From NCBI RefSeq assembly GCF_022179085.1, contig NZ_BPQE01000005.1, positions 1 to 64,000 of the forward strand: a stretch of 64,000 bases of DNA, in the 5' to 3' direction. The stretch's first letter is position 1, and every line of letters starts with the position of its first letter. A program made the translations under genes and the position numbers. Source of the stretch: Methylobacterium aerolatum (lineage in GTDB: Bacteria > Pseudomonadota > Alphaproteobacteria > Rhizobiales > Beijerinckiaceae). The notes below the pieces were generated by a model, which was not told the origin of the DNA, did not search any database, and worked only from the letters and a program-made list of their open reading frames with translations. Positions 25,771-36,804 of this stretch are shown one piece after another.

Positions 25771-25789
25771 TTGCAACGTTGATGCCGGA
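25771..25789 (-). promoter_or_regulatory. candidate sigma-54 promoter upstream of gltI
   Basis: On the minus strand, CCGGCATCAACGTTGCAA has GG and GC spaced ten bases apart, as required for -24/-12 elements (consensus TGGCACG-N4-TTGCA). It lies about 80 bases upstream of the gltI start, a workable distance. Nitrogen control through NtrC would make sense for an amino-acid importer. The rest of the 314-base gap 25693-26006 holds no gene and no other recognisable site. Confidence 0.35.
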
Positions 25790-26006
25790 CGAGCCGGACG
25801 GTCGGACGCGTCACCGCCATGCGTTGCGACGCTTGGACGTGGGGCTCAGTGCCTGCACGAACAGCATGTTGCATGTTTTCGATGCTTGTACACCGGGACG
25901 GCTCCGCTTCCCCACAGGCATAGCTGACGAACAGCGCACTTCTGCAACGCAAACCGCCGCCCCGCATCGCGGCAGGACGGCGGCGTTATTCCCGGCTCGC
26001 CGCGAC

Positions 26007-27128
26007 TTACTGCGTCAGTTCGTTGCCGGCGTAGCCGATCTGGCCGTCGGCGCCCTTCTTCCACTGGTAGATCACGTAGTCGGGCCGGGTGATGTCGCCC
26101 TTCTTGTCGAAGGAGATGGGGCCGATCACCGTGTTGAAGGGCTTGCCCTGGTGCATGAAGGCGGCGACCTTCTTGCCGTCGAGGGTCTTGGCGCCCTCGG
26201 CCGCCTCCTTGAGGATCTGCGCCGCCGCATAGGCGTAGAGGGTGTAGGCCTCGGGGTCGATCCCCTTGGCCTTGAAGGCCGCCACCACGTCCTTGGCGGC
26301 CGGGTTCTTCCGGGCGTCCGGCGGGAAGGTGGTCAGCGTGCCCTCGGCGCCGGGGCCGGCGATGGCGACGAGCTCCTTGTCCACGAGGCCGTCGCCGCCC
26401 ATCAGAGGCGCCTTCAGCCCCTGGTCGCGCATCTGGCGGATGATGAGGCCGCCCTCGGTGTAGTAGCCGCCGAAATACACGATATCGACGCCGCTCTGCT
26501 TCAACTTCGAGACGAGAGCCGAGTAGTCCTTCTCGCCGGGGTTGATGCCCTCATACAGGGCCTCCTTGCCGCCCTTGGCCTTGAAGGCCTTCAGCGTCTC
26601 GTCGGCCAGCCCCTTGCCGTAGGGGGTCTTGTCGTGGACGAAGGCGACCTTCTTCCCCTTGAAGTGCGCGGCGAGGTAGTGGCCCGCCACCGCGCCCTGC
26701 TGGTCGTCGCGGCCGCAGGTGCGGAAGGTGTTCCACAGGCCCCGCTCGGTGAACTTCACGTTGGTCGAGGCCGGCGTGATCTCGACGATGTTCGATTCCG
26801 CGTAGACGTCGGAGGCCGGGATCGACACGCCGGAGTTGAAGTGGCCGACCACGAAATTCGCCTTGTCGGACGAGAACTTGTTGGCGACGGACACGCCTTG
26901 CTTCGGATCCGAGGCGTCGTCGCCCACCGCGAACTCGACCTTCTGCCCGAGGATGCCGCCGGCCTTGTTCATGTCCTCCACGGCCTGGGCGACGCCGTTC
27001 TTGAGCTGGGCGCCGAAGGCGGCGCTGCCGCCGGTGATCGGCGCGCCGACGCCGATCTTCACCTCGGCGAAGGCCGGGCCAGAGGCCAGAAGTCCGAGGG
27101 CAACGCCCGCCACGAGTACCGATCGCAT
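26007..27128 (-). CDS. livK: branched-chain amino-acid ABC transporter substrate-binding protein
   Basis: A 373-residue type I periplasmic binding protein. The signal peptide (AGVALGLLASGPAFA) is cleaved before EVKIGVGAPITGG. The Leu/Ile/Val-binding family motifs QAVEDMNKAGGILGQKVE and DKTPYGKGLADE are visible. The start at 27128 follows AGGAGA. It lies last in the liv gene order (livH-M-G-F-orf-livK), 124 bases after the small membrane protein gene, so it may also have its own promoter. Confidence 0.92.
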   Translation of the reverse strand: MRSVLVAGVALGLLASGPAFAEVKIGVGAPITGGSAAFGAQLKNGVAQAVEDMNKAGGILGQKVEFAVGDDASDPKQGVSVANKFSSDKANFVVGHFNSGVSIPASDVYAESNIVEITPASTNVKFTERGLWNTFRTCGRDDQQGAVAGHYLAAHFKGKKVAFVHDKTPYGKGLADETLKAFKAKGGKEALYEGINPGEKDYSALVSKLKQSGVDIVYFGGYYTEGGLIIRQMRDQGLKAPLMGGDGLVDKELVAIAGPGAEGTLTTFPPDARKNPAAKDVVAAFKAKGIDPEAYTLYAYAAAQILKEAAEGAKTLDGKKVAAFMHQGKPFNTVIGPISFDKKGDITRPDYVIYQWKKGADGQIGYAGNELTQ

Positions 27129-27252
27129 CGCTTGTGTCTCCTGCTTGCACCCGGATCCCCGGGCGAACCGAGATCTCACGTCGGCGCCGGCCCGAACCGG
27201 CGCCCGTCCCCGTGCCTGCCCGGCCGCCGACCCGGCCGCCGGGCGCGCCGGA

Positions 27253-27618
27253 TCAGCGGCGCTCCCTCCACGACAGGGGCGAGGATTTCTCATAGAGCCA
27301 GCGGTACTGAGTCGTCATCTGACGGGTCCGTACCGCGCGGAAGCCGATCGATCCGATCACGAGCACCACGAGGGCATCGACGGCGTAGAATTGCGGTGAG
27401 AGCAGCGTCCCGCCGAAGAGGGCGAAGTGGATGAAGCGCACCGCCGCCGCCACGAGGAGGAGCGCCGGCACGCAGTGCCAGTAGGGCCGCCAGCCCTTGG
27501 CGATGCCCCGGGCGGCCATCCATCCGGCCCAGCCGCCCATGGCGACGGTGACGAGCAGGAACAGCCAGACCGAGCCTTCCTCGTAGAGGAAGCCCTCGCC
27601 CAACAAGCCCTCACCCAT
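27253..27618 (-). CDS. small membrane protein embedded in the liv operon (DUF6867-like)
   Basis: A 121-residue protein with three hydrophobic helices (about 16-35, 47-66, 76-94) and a basic end (SSPLSWRERR). Its start overlaps the livF stop by eight bases, so it is translationally tied to the transporter. Similar small proteins occur at this place in other alphaproteobacterial liv operons (DUF6867 by recollection). Function unknown; perhaps a transporter accessory subunit. Confidence 0.7.
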   Translation of the reverse strand: MGEGLLGEGFLYEEGSVWLFLLVTVAMGGWAGWMAARGIAKGWRPYWHCVPALLLVAAAVRFIHFALFGGTLLSPQFYAVDALVVLVIGSIGFRAVRTRQMTTQYRWLYEKSSPLSWRERR

Positions 27619-28420
27619 GGGCGCCTCCCGGTGCCGCACCGTGGCCGCCGCCCTCGAGATAGGCGGCCTTCACCGCCGGATCGTCGAGGAGCTGGCGCCC
27701 GGTCCCGCTCATGGTGATGCGCCCGTTCACCAGCACGTAGCCGCGATGGGCGAGCTTCAGGGCGTGGTAGGCGTTCTGCTCCACGAGGAAGATCGTCATC
27801 CCGTCCTCGCGGTTGAGGCGGCGGATCGCGTCGAAGATGCCCTTCACGACCAGCGGCGCGAGGCCGAGGGAGGGCTCGTCGAGGAGGAGCAGCTTCGGGC
27901 GGCTCATCAGGGCGCGGGCGATGGCCAGCATCTGCTGCTCGCCCCCCGACATGGTGCCCGCGCGCTGATGCAGCCGCTCCTTCACCCGGGGGAAGAGGGC
28001 GCAGACCTTCTCCAGATCTTCGGCGAAATGGCGCTCCCCGTGGAGGGAGGCGCCCATCTGGAGGTTCTCGAACACGGTCATGCGGGGGAAGACCCGTCGG
28101 CCCTCCGGCGACTGGGCGATGCCGAGCCGCGCGATGGCATGGGTCGGCAGCCGTGTGATGTCGCGGCCCTCGTAGGTGATGCTGCCGTCGCGGGCGCGGG
28201 GGGCGCCGAACACCGTCATCATCAGGGTCGACTTGCCTGCGCCGTTCGCCCCGATCAGGGTCACGATCTCGCCTTCGCCGACGTCGAGGTCGACGCCCTT
28301 CAGGGCGGCGACGCTGCCGTAATAGGTCGAAACCCCGCGCACCGACAGCAGCGGCGGCTTGCCCCCCGCCTGGATCGCCCGGGTCTCGTCCACGAGCACG
28401 TTGATGCCCGCGACGCTCAA
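27611..28420 (-). CDS. livF: branched-chain amino-acid ABC transporter ATP-binding protein LivF
   Basis: A 269-residue ATPase with Walker A GANGAGKST (57-65), signature MSGGEQQMLA, Walker B KLLLLDEPS and the LivF-typical SPEGRRVFPRMTVFENL. It works with LivG on the LivHM channel. It starts 10 bases after the livG stop. Confidence 0.94.
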   Translation of the reverse strand: MSVAGINVLVDETRAIQAGGKPPLLSVRGVSTYYGSVAALKGVDLDVGEGEIVTLIGANGAGKSTLMMTVFGAPRARDGSITYEGRDITRLPTHAIARLGIAQSPEGRRVFPRMTVFENLQMGASLHGERHFAEDLEKVCALFPRVKERLHQRAGTMSGGEQQMLAIARALMSRPKLLLLDEPSLGLAPLVVKGIFDAIRRLNREDGMTIFLVEQNAYHALKLAHRGYVLVNGRITMSGTGRQLLDDPAVKAAYLEGGGHGAAPGGAHG

Positions 28421-28430
28421 CGGTTCGCCC

Positions 28431-30714
<2,284 letters not shown>

Positions 30715-30715
<1 letters not shown>

Positions 30716-31632
30716 CAGACCTTCTCGACCTCGGGACGGCCCAGGATGCCGGAGGGCATGAAGATCAGGACGATCGCCAGGATCGAGAAGGCGGCCACAT
30801 CCTTGTATTCGATGGAGAAATAGGCGGACCAGAACACCTCGATCAGGCCGATGATCAGCCCGCCCAGCACCGCCCCCGGCAGGGAGCCGATGCCGCCGAG
30901 CACCGCCGCCGTGAAGGCCTTCACACCCGGCACGAACCCGTCCGAGAAGGACACGACGCCGTAATACATGATGTAGAGCACCCCCGCGACGGCCGCGAGG
31001 GCGGCGCCGAGCACGAAGGTCAGGGAGATCGTCCGATCGACGTCGATCCCCAGCAGGGCGGCCATCTTCCGGTCCTGTTCGCAGGCCCGCTGGGCGCGGC
31101 CGAAGGGCGTGCGCTGGACGAGGTACCAGAAGCCCGTGAGCAGCACCGCCGTCACGCCCATGATCAGGCACTGCTTGTAGGACAGGACGACGCTGTAGCT
31201 GTCGCTCTCGACGAGGGTGATGCCCCCCGACAGCACCGGGGGCATGGACTTGTTGCGGGCGCCCTGCACCACCTGCACGAAGTTCGACAGGAAGATCGAG
31301 ACGCCGATGGCCGAGATGAGCGGCGCCAGCCGGAAGGAGCCCCGGAGGGGCCGGTAGGCCACCCGCTCGATGGCCCAGCCCCACAGGGCCGTCAGGATCA
31401 TCGACACCACGAGGACCACGAGGAAGGCGAGGGCGATGGAGGAGAGGCCGAGCACGGTCGTGAGCATCACGAAGACGATCATCGCGATGAAGCACGACAC
31501 CATGAACACGTCGCCGTGGGCGAAATTCACCATGCCGATGATGCCGAACACCATCGTGTAGCCGATGGCGATGAGGCCGTAGATCGAACCGAGCGTCAGG
31601 CCGTTGATGAGCTGCTGCAGGAAAACGTCCAT
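30715..31632 (-). CDS. livH: branched-chain amino-acid ABC transporter permease LivH
   Basis: A 305-residue permease with about eight helices. Family motifs: [32 protein letters not shown] at the N-terminus and [20 protein letters not shown] in the cytoplasmic loop. It heads the liv operon, whose promoter must lie in the gap shared with the divergent symporter gene. The ATG at 31632 was preferred over an upstream frame opening at 31728. Confidence 0.94.
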
Positions 31633-31778
31633 GCATCCATCCGCTTGAGGCCTCGGGGGCGCCGGGTGACCTGCGAACCGCCTTCCAGGGCGGCGGACCG
31701 GTCTCCCGGCCAGCCCGCCGGTTCGCAAATCCCGTACCGCAGGCTCGGCCGCCGCGCTACCGCCAGACCGGACCCGCG

Positions 31779-31797
31779 TGACACAAAAGTGTTGTCA
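31779..31797. promoter_or_regulatory. inverted repeat upstream of the symporter gene
   Basis: TGACA-CAAAAGTGT-TGTCA is an inverted repeat about 50 bases upstream of the candidate sigma-54 promoter. The position suits an activator (for example DctD- or NtrC-like) or a repressor shared with livH. Function is inferred from position only. Confidence 0.35.
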
Positions 31798-31830
31798 TGC
31801 CAGCCGGATGCCCGAGGCCGGACTTGCGCC

Positions 31831-31846
31831 GGGCACTGATCCTGCA
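31831..31846 (+). promoter_or_regulatory. candidate sigma-54 promoter of the symporter gene
   Basis: GGGCACTGATCCTGCA matches the -24 (GGCAC) and -12 (TGCA) elements with exact GG-N10-GC spacing. It ends about 55 bases before the ATG at 31902. In rhizobia, dctA of the same transporter family is driven by sigma-54 and DctD, which supports the idea. Confidence 0.45.
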
Positions 31847-31901
31847 TCACTGACCGGAAGGCGATTCCTGGCGAGCCGGGACGAAGACGGGGGAGATACG
31901 G

Positions 31902-33182
31902 ATGTCCGGATCGCGGCTGACTACATTCATCTTCCTGGGGATGATTCTGGGAATCGCGGTCGGCTACGCCTGCAGCATCACCTGGCCGGACCCGCAGACC
32001 GCCAAGGAGATCGCCGGCTACATCGCCCTGGTGTCGGACATCTTCCTCCGCCTCATCAAGATGATCATCGCGCCGCTGGTGTTCTCGACGCTCGTCGTCG
32101 GCATCGCCCACATGGGCGACACCGCCGCCGTCGGCCGGGTCGGCGGCAAGGCGCTCCTGTGGTTCGTGGGCGCCTCGTTCTGCTCGCTGCTGCTCGGCCT
32201 CGTGCTGGTGAACCTGCTCCAGCCGGGCCACAACCTGAACTTGCCCCTGCCGGAGGCCGGGGCGGGCACCGGCCTGAAGGCGGCCTCCCTCTCCCTCAAG
32301 GAGTTCGTCACGCACCTCGTGCCCAAGAGCGCGGTGGAGGCGATGGCCAACAATGAGATCCTGCAGATCGTGGTGTTCTCGATCTTCTTCGGCGTGGCGC
32401 TGGCCGCGCTCGGCGAGAAGGGGCACTTCCTGGCCAAGGGGATCGAGGGCTTGGCCGACGTGATGCTCAAGATCACCGGCTACGTGATGATGTTCGCCCC
32501 CGTGGCCGTCTTCGCGGCGATCGCGGCCACCATCACGACCCAGGGCATCGGCGTGCTCGTCACCTACGGCAAGTTCATGCTGATGTTCTACTTCGGCCTG
32601 CTCTGCCTGTGGGTGCTGCTGATGGGCGTCGGCGCGCTGCTGGTCGGCACGGGGGGGATCAGCCGCCTCGTGAACCTCATCAAGGAGCCCTTCGTCCTCG
32701 CCTTCTCGACCGCGTCGAGCGAGGCGGCCTATCCGAAGCTGCTCTCGAACCTCGAGAGATTCGGCGTGCCGAACAAGATCACCTCGTTCGTGCTGCCGAT
32801 GGGCTACTCGTTCAACCTCGACGGCTCGATGATGTACTGCACCTTCGCGGTGATGTTCATCGCGCAGGCCTACAACATCCCCCTGACCTGGGCGCAGCAG
32901 TTGACCATGCTGCTCCTGCTGATGGTCACGTCGAAGGGCATGGCCGGCGTGCCCCGCGCCTCGCTGGTGGTGATCTCGGCGACGCTGACGCAGTTCAACA
33001 TCCCCGAGGCGGGGCTCCTGCTCATCATCGGCATCGACCAGTTCCTCGACATGGGCCGCTCGGCGACCAACGTGCTCGGCAACAGCATCGCCACCGTCGC
33101 CGTCGCCAAGTGGGAGGGCCAGCTCGCCGCCTCCGACCAGCGGCTCGACCATGTCGACGGCGCGGCCGCGCCGGCGGAGTAG
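31902..33182 (+). CDS. dicarboxylate/amino-acid:cation symporter (DAACS family)
   Basis: A 426-residue secondary transporter that brings in C4-dicarboxylates or glutamate/aspartate with protons or Na+. Family signatures: the serine-rich STASSEAAYPKL, MGYSFNLDGSMMY in helix 7, GMAGVPRASLVV in hairpin 2, and DMGRSATNVLGNSIA in helix 8. A GGGGGA site precedes the ATG. Whether the substrate is dicarboxylate (DctA) or glutamate (GltP) cannot be decided; the neighbouring GltI-like gene favours an acidic amino acid. Confidence 0.9.
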   Translation: MSGSRLTTFIFLGMILGIAVGYACSITWPDPQTAKEIAGYIALVSDIFLRLIKMIIAPLVFSTLVVGIAHMGDTAAVGRVGGKALLWFVGASFCSLLLGLVLVNLLQPGHNLNLPLPEAGAGTGLKAASLSLKEFVTHLVPKSAVEAMANNEILQIVVFSIFFGVALAALGEKGHFLAKGIEGLADVMLKITGYVMMFAPVAVFAAIAATITTQGIGVLVTYGKFMLMFYFGLLCLWVLLMGVGALLVGTGGISRLVNLIKEPFVLAFSTASSEAAYPKLLSNLERFGVPNKITSFVLPMGYSFNLDGSMMYCTFAVMFIAQAYNIPLTWAQQLTMLLLLMVTSKGMAGVPRASLVVISATLTQFNIPEAGLLLIIGIDQFLDMGRSATNVLGNSIATVAVAKWEGQLAASDQRLDHVDGAAAPAE

Positions 33183-33220
33183 GGCGAGGGCGGCCGAGCA
33201 GACCCCTGTCCCGCCCTCGG

Positions 33221-33280
33221 CCCTCATCCCGAGGTGTCGCGAAGCGGCCTTGGAGGAGGGCTTCGGAACCTCAGGATGAG
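33221..33280. repeat. palindromic repeat (family C), short copy 2
   Basis: CCTCATCCCGAGGTG...GGAACCTCAGGATGAGG around GCCTTGGAGGAGGGC. It is a compact form of the long palindrome at 10480. It lies between the symporter gene and the orphan binding protein gene and may end the symporter transcript. Confidence 0.65.
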
Positions 33281-33345
33281 GCCGCGGATGGGAGCGCCCG
33301 TTCTTGGAATTTCATCGCGGCAACGCGCCAGGGAGTGTGGTTCAA

Positions 33346-34266
33346 ATGTCGCTGCGGATCGCCTCCCGGGTCATCCTCACCCTGGCCCTCGTCTTGGTCG
33401 CGGCCCGGCCCGCCCTCGCGGTGGAGGTCCTGACGGGAACGCTCAAAAGCGCCGCCGAGCGCGGCGAGATCGTGATCGGCTATCGGGAGAGCTCGATCCC
33501 GTTCTCCTTCGTCGAGGGCAAGCGGACGGACGGCACGCCCCGGGTGGTGGGCTACGCCATCGACCTGTGCGGCGAGATCGTCGACGACATGCAGAAGGCG
33601 GTCGGGCGGCCCCTCAAGGTGCGCTACGAGCCCGTCACCTCCGAGACCCGCATCCAGGCCGTCACCTCCGGCCGGGTCGATCTCGAATGCGGCTCCACCA
33701 CCGCCAATGCCGAGCGGAGGCGGCAGGTCGCCTTCTCCCCCATCGACTTCGTGAGCGCGACGAAGCTTCTCGTCCGGCGCGGCGCGGCCGTGACCTCCTA
33801 TCGCGACCTCGGCGGGCGCACCGTCGTGGTCACCGCCGGGACCACCAACGACCGGATTGTGCGCGACCTCCTCGCCCGCCTGAAGATCGACGCGCAGGTG
33901 GTGACGGCCCCCGACCACGCCGCCTCCTACGCGATGGTGAAGGCGGGTAAGGCCGACGCCTTCGCCCTCGACGACATCCTGCTCTACGGCCTGATCGCCA
34001 GCGACCCCGCCGACGGGTCCTCCTTCACCGTGCTGCCGGACAAACTCTCCTACGAGCCCTACGGGATCATGTTCCGTCGGGACGACCCGGCCCTGGCCTC
34101 CCTCGTCTCGGACACCTTTGCCCGCCTCGCCGAGAGCCGCGAGCTGCGCTGGACCTACGAGCGCTGGTTCCTCAAGCGCCTGCCGAACGGCGAGCGCCTC
34201 GACGTGCCCATGTCCGACGACCTGCGGGTGAGCTTCCAGCTCCTCGGCCTCGACGCCGGGCAGTGA
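33346..34266 (+). CDS. orphan GltI-like amino-acid binding protein
   Basis: A 306-residue periplasmic binding protein with signal peptide (cleavage near ALA/VEV) and the same motifs as the gltI product: IVIGYRESSIPFSFVEG, DLECGSTTANAERR and VVVTAGTTNDRIVRD. Unlike gltI it has no permease or ATPase gene beside it. It may feed GltJKL or serve sensing. The ATG at 33346 follows GGGAG with a rather long spacing. Confidence 0.82.
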   Translation: MSLRIASRVILTLALVLVAARPALAVEVLTGTLKSAAERGEIVIGYRESSIPFSFVEGKRTDGTPRVVGYAIDLCGEIVDDMQKAVGRPLKVRYEPVTSETRIQAVTSGRVDLECGSTTANAERRRQVAFSPIDFVSATKLLVRRGAAVTSYRDLGGRTVVVTAGTTNDRIVRDLLARLKIDAQVVTAPDHAASYAMVKAGKADAFALDDILLYGLIASDPADGSSFTVLPDKLSYEPYGIMFRRDDPALASLVSDTFARLAESRELRWTYERWFLKRLPNGERLDVPMSDDLRVSFQLLGLDAGQ

Positions 34267-34409
34267 TCGACAGGGCAGTGGACCGCCCCGCGCGCCTCGC
34301 TTTCGCCCCAAGGTGCGCCGAGAAGGTCCGCGTTCACCCTTCGCTCACCCTTCGCCGCGAGCGTGCCGACCATGCCGACCGCCGCAGCCCTTCGCGCAGC
34401 CCTCCGCCC

Positions 34410-34497
34410 CGTCCTCAGTGTCTGGCCGGCAAGCCGCCTCGTCTTCCCCCCACGACCTCTTCCTGAGGCGCCGGAGCGCGGCGGAGGCCGTCTCGGG
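34410..34497. repeat. degenerate family C repeat
   Basis: TCCTCAGTGTCTGGCCGGCAAG on the left and TTCCTGAGGCGCCGGAGCG, then CGGGATGAG, on the right resemble the arms of the composite repeats at 49921 and 60700. It abuts or slightly overlaps the start of the DUF1007 gene. Confidence 0.4.
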
Positions 34498-35178
34498 ATG
34501 AGGGGGAGGGGTGGACGCACGCGGCTTCTCGGTATGATTGTCACGGTCGCCGCCCTCGGCGCCGCGACCGCCGCGCACGCCCACCCCCACGTCTGGGTCA
34601 CGGCACGGGCGCAACTCGTCTATGCCGAGGGCAAGGTCACGGGCGTGCGCCATTCCTGGTCCTTCGACCCGGAATATTCGTCCTTCGTCACGCAGGGGCT
34701 CGACGCGGACAAGGACGGCAAGCTCACCCCCGCGGAACTCGCCCCGCTGGCGGCGACGAACACCGAGAACCTCGCCGAGTTCGGCTACTTCACCAAGCTG
34801 AAGGTCGCCGGCAAGGAACAGGCCTTCGCGGAGCCGAAGGAGCCGGGGATGCGGATGGAGGGCAACGCCCTCACCCTGAGCTTCCTCCTGCCTCTCAAGA
34901 CCCCGGCGGCCCCCGGCCGGGGCGTGGCGGCGATGGAGGTCTACGATCCGACCTACTTCGTGTCCTTCGCCTTCGCGGAGGGGGCCGACGCCGTCACCCT
35001 CGCCGGGGCGCCCCAGGGCTGCACCGCCACCGTCACGCGGCCCAAGGGCGACGGGGCGAAGGTCGCCGACGCGGCCGGGGGCAAGACCGGCATGAGCGAG
35101 GCCTTCTTCGAGGCGCTCACCGCCGCCTCCAACTACGGCGAGCAATTCGCAAACCGGGTGATCGTGGCATGTCCGTAG
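34498..35178 (+). CDS. DUF1007 family periplasmic protein
   Basis: A 226-residue exported protein. After the signal peptide (VTVAALGAATAAHA) the mature chain begins HPHVWVT, a His-rich start that could bind metal. An EF-hand-like loop DADKDGKLTPAEL (about residue 74) is present. DUF1007 genes are usually next to NicO-type nickel/cobalt transporters, as here: the last ten bases overlap the next gene. The start could instead be the ATG at 34534. Confidence 0.82.
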   Translation: MRGRGGRTRLLGMIVTVAALGAATAAHAHPHVWVTARAQLVYAEGKVTGVRHSWSFDPEYSSFVTQGLDADKDGKLTPAELAPLAATNTENLAEFGYFTKLKVAGKEQAFAEPKEPGMRMEGNALTLSFLLPLKTPAAPGRGVAAMEVYDPTYFVSFAFAEGADAVTLAGAPQGCTATVTRPKGDGAKVADAAGGKTGMSEAFFEALTAASNYGEQFANRVIVACP

Positions 35179-36149
35179 GCGCCGGGATCTCCGCCGCCGC
35201 CCCGGCCTCCCGGCTGACGCGGCGCCTCGCGCTCATGGCGGGGGCGATCGCCCTCGCCTCGGTCCTCGTCGGCCTGCTGGCGTGGCTCGTGGCGCCGGGC
35301 CTCGCCGCGCCGCCGCCGCGCTCCCCCTTCGGCATCGGCTTCCGCGAGGCGGCCCCCGCCGCCACCGGGCTCGGCGGGCTGATCCTGTCACTGCAGGCGA
35401 GCTTTTCCCGGGCGATGAACGCGGCCGTCTCCGCCCTCAAGGGCGGCGGGGACTGGACGCCGCTGATCGGCCTCGCCTTCGCTTACGGCGTGTTCCACGC
35501 CGCCGGGCCGGGCCACGGCAAGGCGGTGATCGCAGGCTACATCATGGCCGGGGAGCGGGCCTTCCGCCGGGGCTGCGCGCTCGGCGCCTGCGCGGCCCTG
35601 CTCCAGGCCCTCGTCGCCATGGCCCTCGTCGGGATCGGCAGCCTGCTCCTCAACGCCACCGCTGCCACGATGACCCGGGCGGGCACCCTCATCGAGACGG
35701 CGAGCTTCGCCCTCGTGGCGGTGGCCGGGCTGGCACTCACATGGCGCAAGGCGGGCCAGCTCGCGGGCGGCACGCCCGCCGGTTGCGGGCCGGACTGCGC
35801 CCACGTCCCCGATGCCCGCGCCGCCGCGGGGGTCCGCACATGGCGCGAAGGCGTGGGCATCGTCCTCGCAGCGGGCTCGCGGCCCTGCGCCGGGGCGGTA
35901 CTGGTGCTGGTCTTCGCCCTGTCGCAGGGCGTGGCCCCGGCGGGTATCCTCGCCGTGCTGGCCATGGCGGCGGGCACCGCCCTCACCACCACGGCCCTCG
36001 CCGCCCTCGCCGTATTCGCCAAGCGCATCGCCCTGGCCCTCGCGGGCGGGCGCGGGCGGGCGGGCACCCTGGCGATGGGGGGCCTCGAACTCGTCGCCGC
36101 CGCCTTCGTCCTCGTCCTCGGCGTCACGATGCTGGCCGGCGTGAAGTAA
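35169..36149 (+). CDS. NicO-type nickel/cobalt transporter
   Basis: A 326-residue membrane protein with about seven helices. The motif HAAGPGHGKAVIAGY in an early helix and GSRPCAGAVLVLVFAL later match the RcnA/NicO family. A hydrophilic loop with GGTPAGCGPDCAHVPDA could bind metal. Members export (RcnA) or import nickel and cobalt; direction cannot be told here. It is translationally coupled to the DUF1007 gene. Confidence 0.85.
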   Translation: MSVGAGISAAAPASRLTRRLALMAGAIALASVLVGLLAWLVAPGLAAPPPRSPFGIGFREAAPAATGLGGLILSLQASFSRAMNAAVSALKGGGDWTPLIGLAFAYGVFHAAGPGHGKAVIAGYIMAGERAFRRGCALGACAALLQALVAMALVGIGSLLLNATAATMTRAGTLIETASFALVAVAGLALTWRKAGQLAGGTPAGCGPDCAHVPDARAAAGVRTWREGVGIVLAAGSRPCAGAVLVLVFALSQGVAPAGILAVLAMAAGTALTTTALAALAVFAKRIALALAGGRGRAGTLAMGGLELVAAAFVLVLGVTMLAGVK

Positions 36150-36180
36150 GAGGTCTCGGAGGGCGCCGGACGGAGCCCCT

Positions 36181-36711
36181 TCAGCCCGCGCTCAACGCGA
36201 TCGCATGGGTCGAGAGCAGCCGCCTTACGCCGTCGGCGATGCGCCGACAGGAGACGAGCGCCCCGGCGATGGGCCGGATATCCCCGCCGAGCCGCAGGGG
36301 GGCACCCCGCCGCTTGCCGACGAACTGCGCCCGCCACGCCGGATCGCGCACGCCGTCGCCGTCGTGCTCCCGGTCCTCGAGGATCTCGACGCCACGCACC
36401 GCGCCGCGCCGGTCGAAGGCGACGGCGATCGGCAGGGCCGCGTGCTCGCCGGGCACCTCGTCGACGACCATCCACCCGCCGCTCGACACCTTGAAGGCCC
36501 GGACTTGGCGGCTGCGGACGCCGACCCCGGAATCGGCCTCGATGGCGGCGGCCTGCTCGTCGGTCAGGGTGACGGTGACGGGCGTGAGGACCGCCCCCGG
36601 ACACAGGATCGCCTGCGCCTGCGCCACGGTCAGGTAGGTCTCCGCCGCGGCGGGCGCCGCGCCCAACGCCGCGACCAGCGCGAGGGGAATAAGCGAGAAG
36701 CCGTGCCTCAT
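36181..36711 (-). CDS. FMN-binding domain-like exported protein
   Basis: A 176-residue protein with a signal peptide (FSLIPLALVAALGAAPAAA) and a domain resembling the periplasmic FMN-binding fold (PF04205): GGWMVVDEVPGEHAALPIAVAFDRRGAVRGVEILEDREH. The usual flavin-attachment motif SGAT is AGAL here, so the covalently modified Thr is absent. FMN may be bound weakly or not at all. It is convergent with the NicO gene. Confidence 0.6.
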   Translation of the reverse strand: MRHGFSLIPLALVAALGAAPAAAETYLTVAQAQAILCPGAVLTPVTVTLTDEQAAAIEADSGVGVRSRQVRAFKVSSGGWMVVDEVPGEHAALPIAVAFDRRGAVRGVEILEDREHDGDGVRDPAWRAQFVGKRRGAPLRLGGDIRPIAGALVSCRRIADGVRRLLSTHAIALSAG

Positions 36712-36804
36712 CGGGAATGCGTCCGGACCCAGTGCGGCGGCAGAAAGGATCCCCGCAGGCCGGCGAGTCAAGATTTTCGGGCTATCTGCGTCGGTCCATG
36801 ACCC

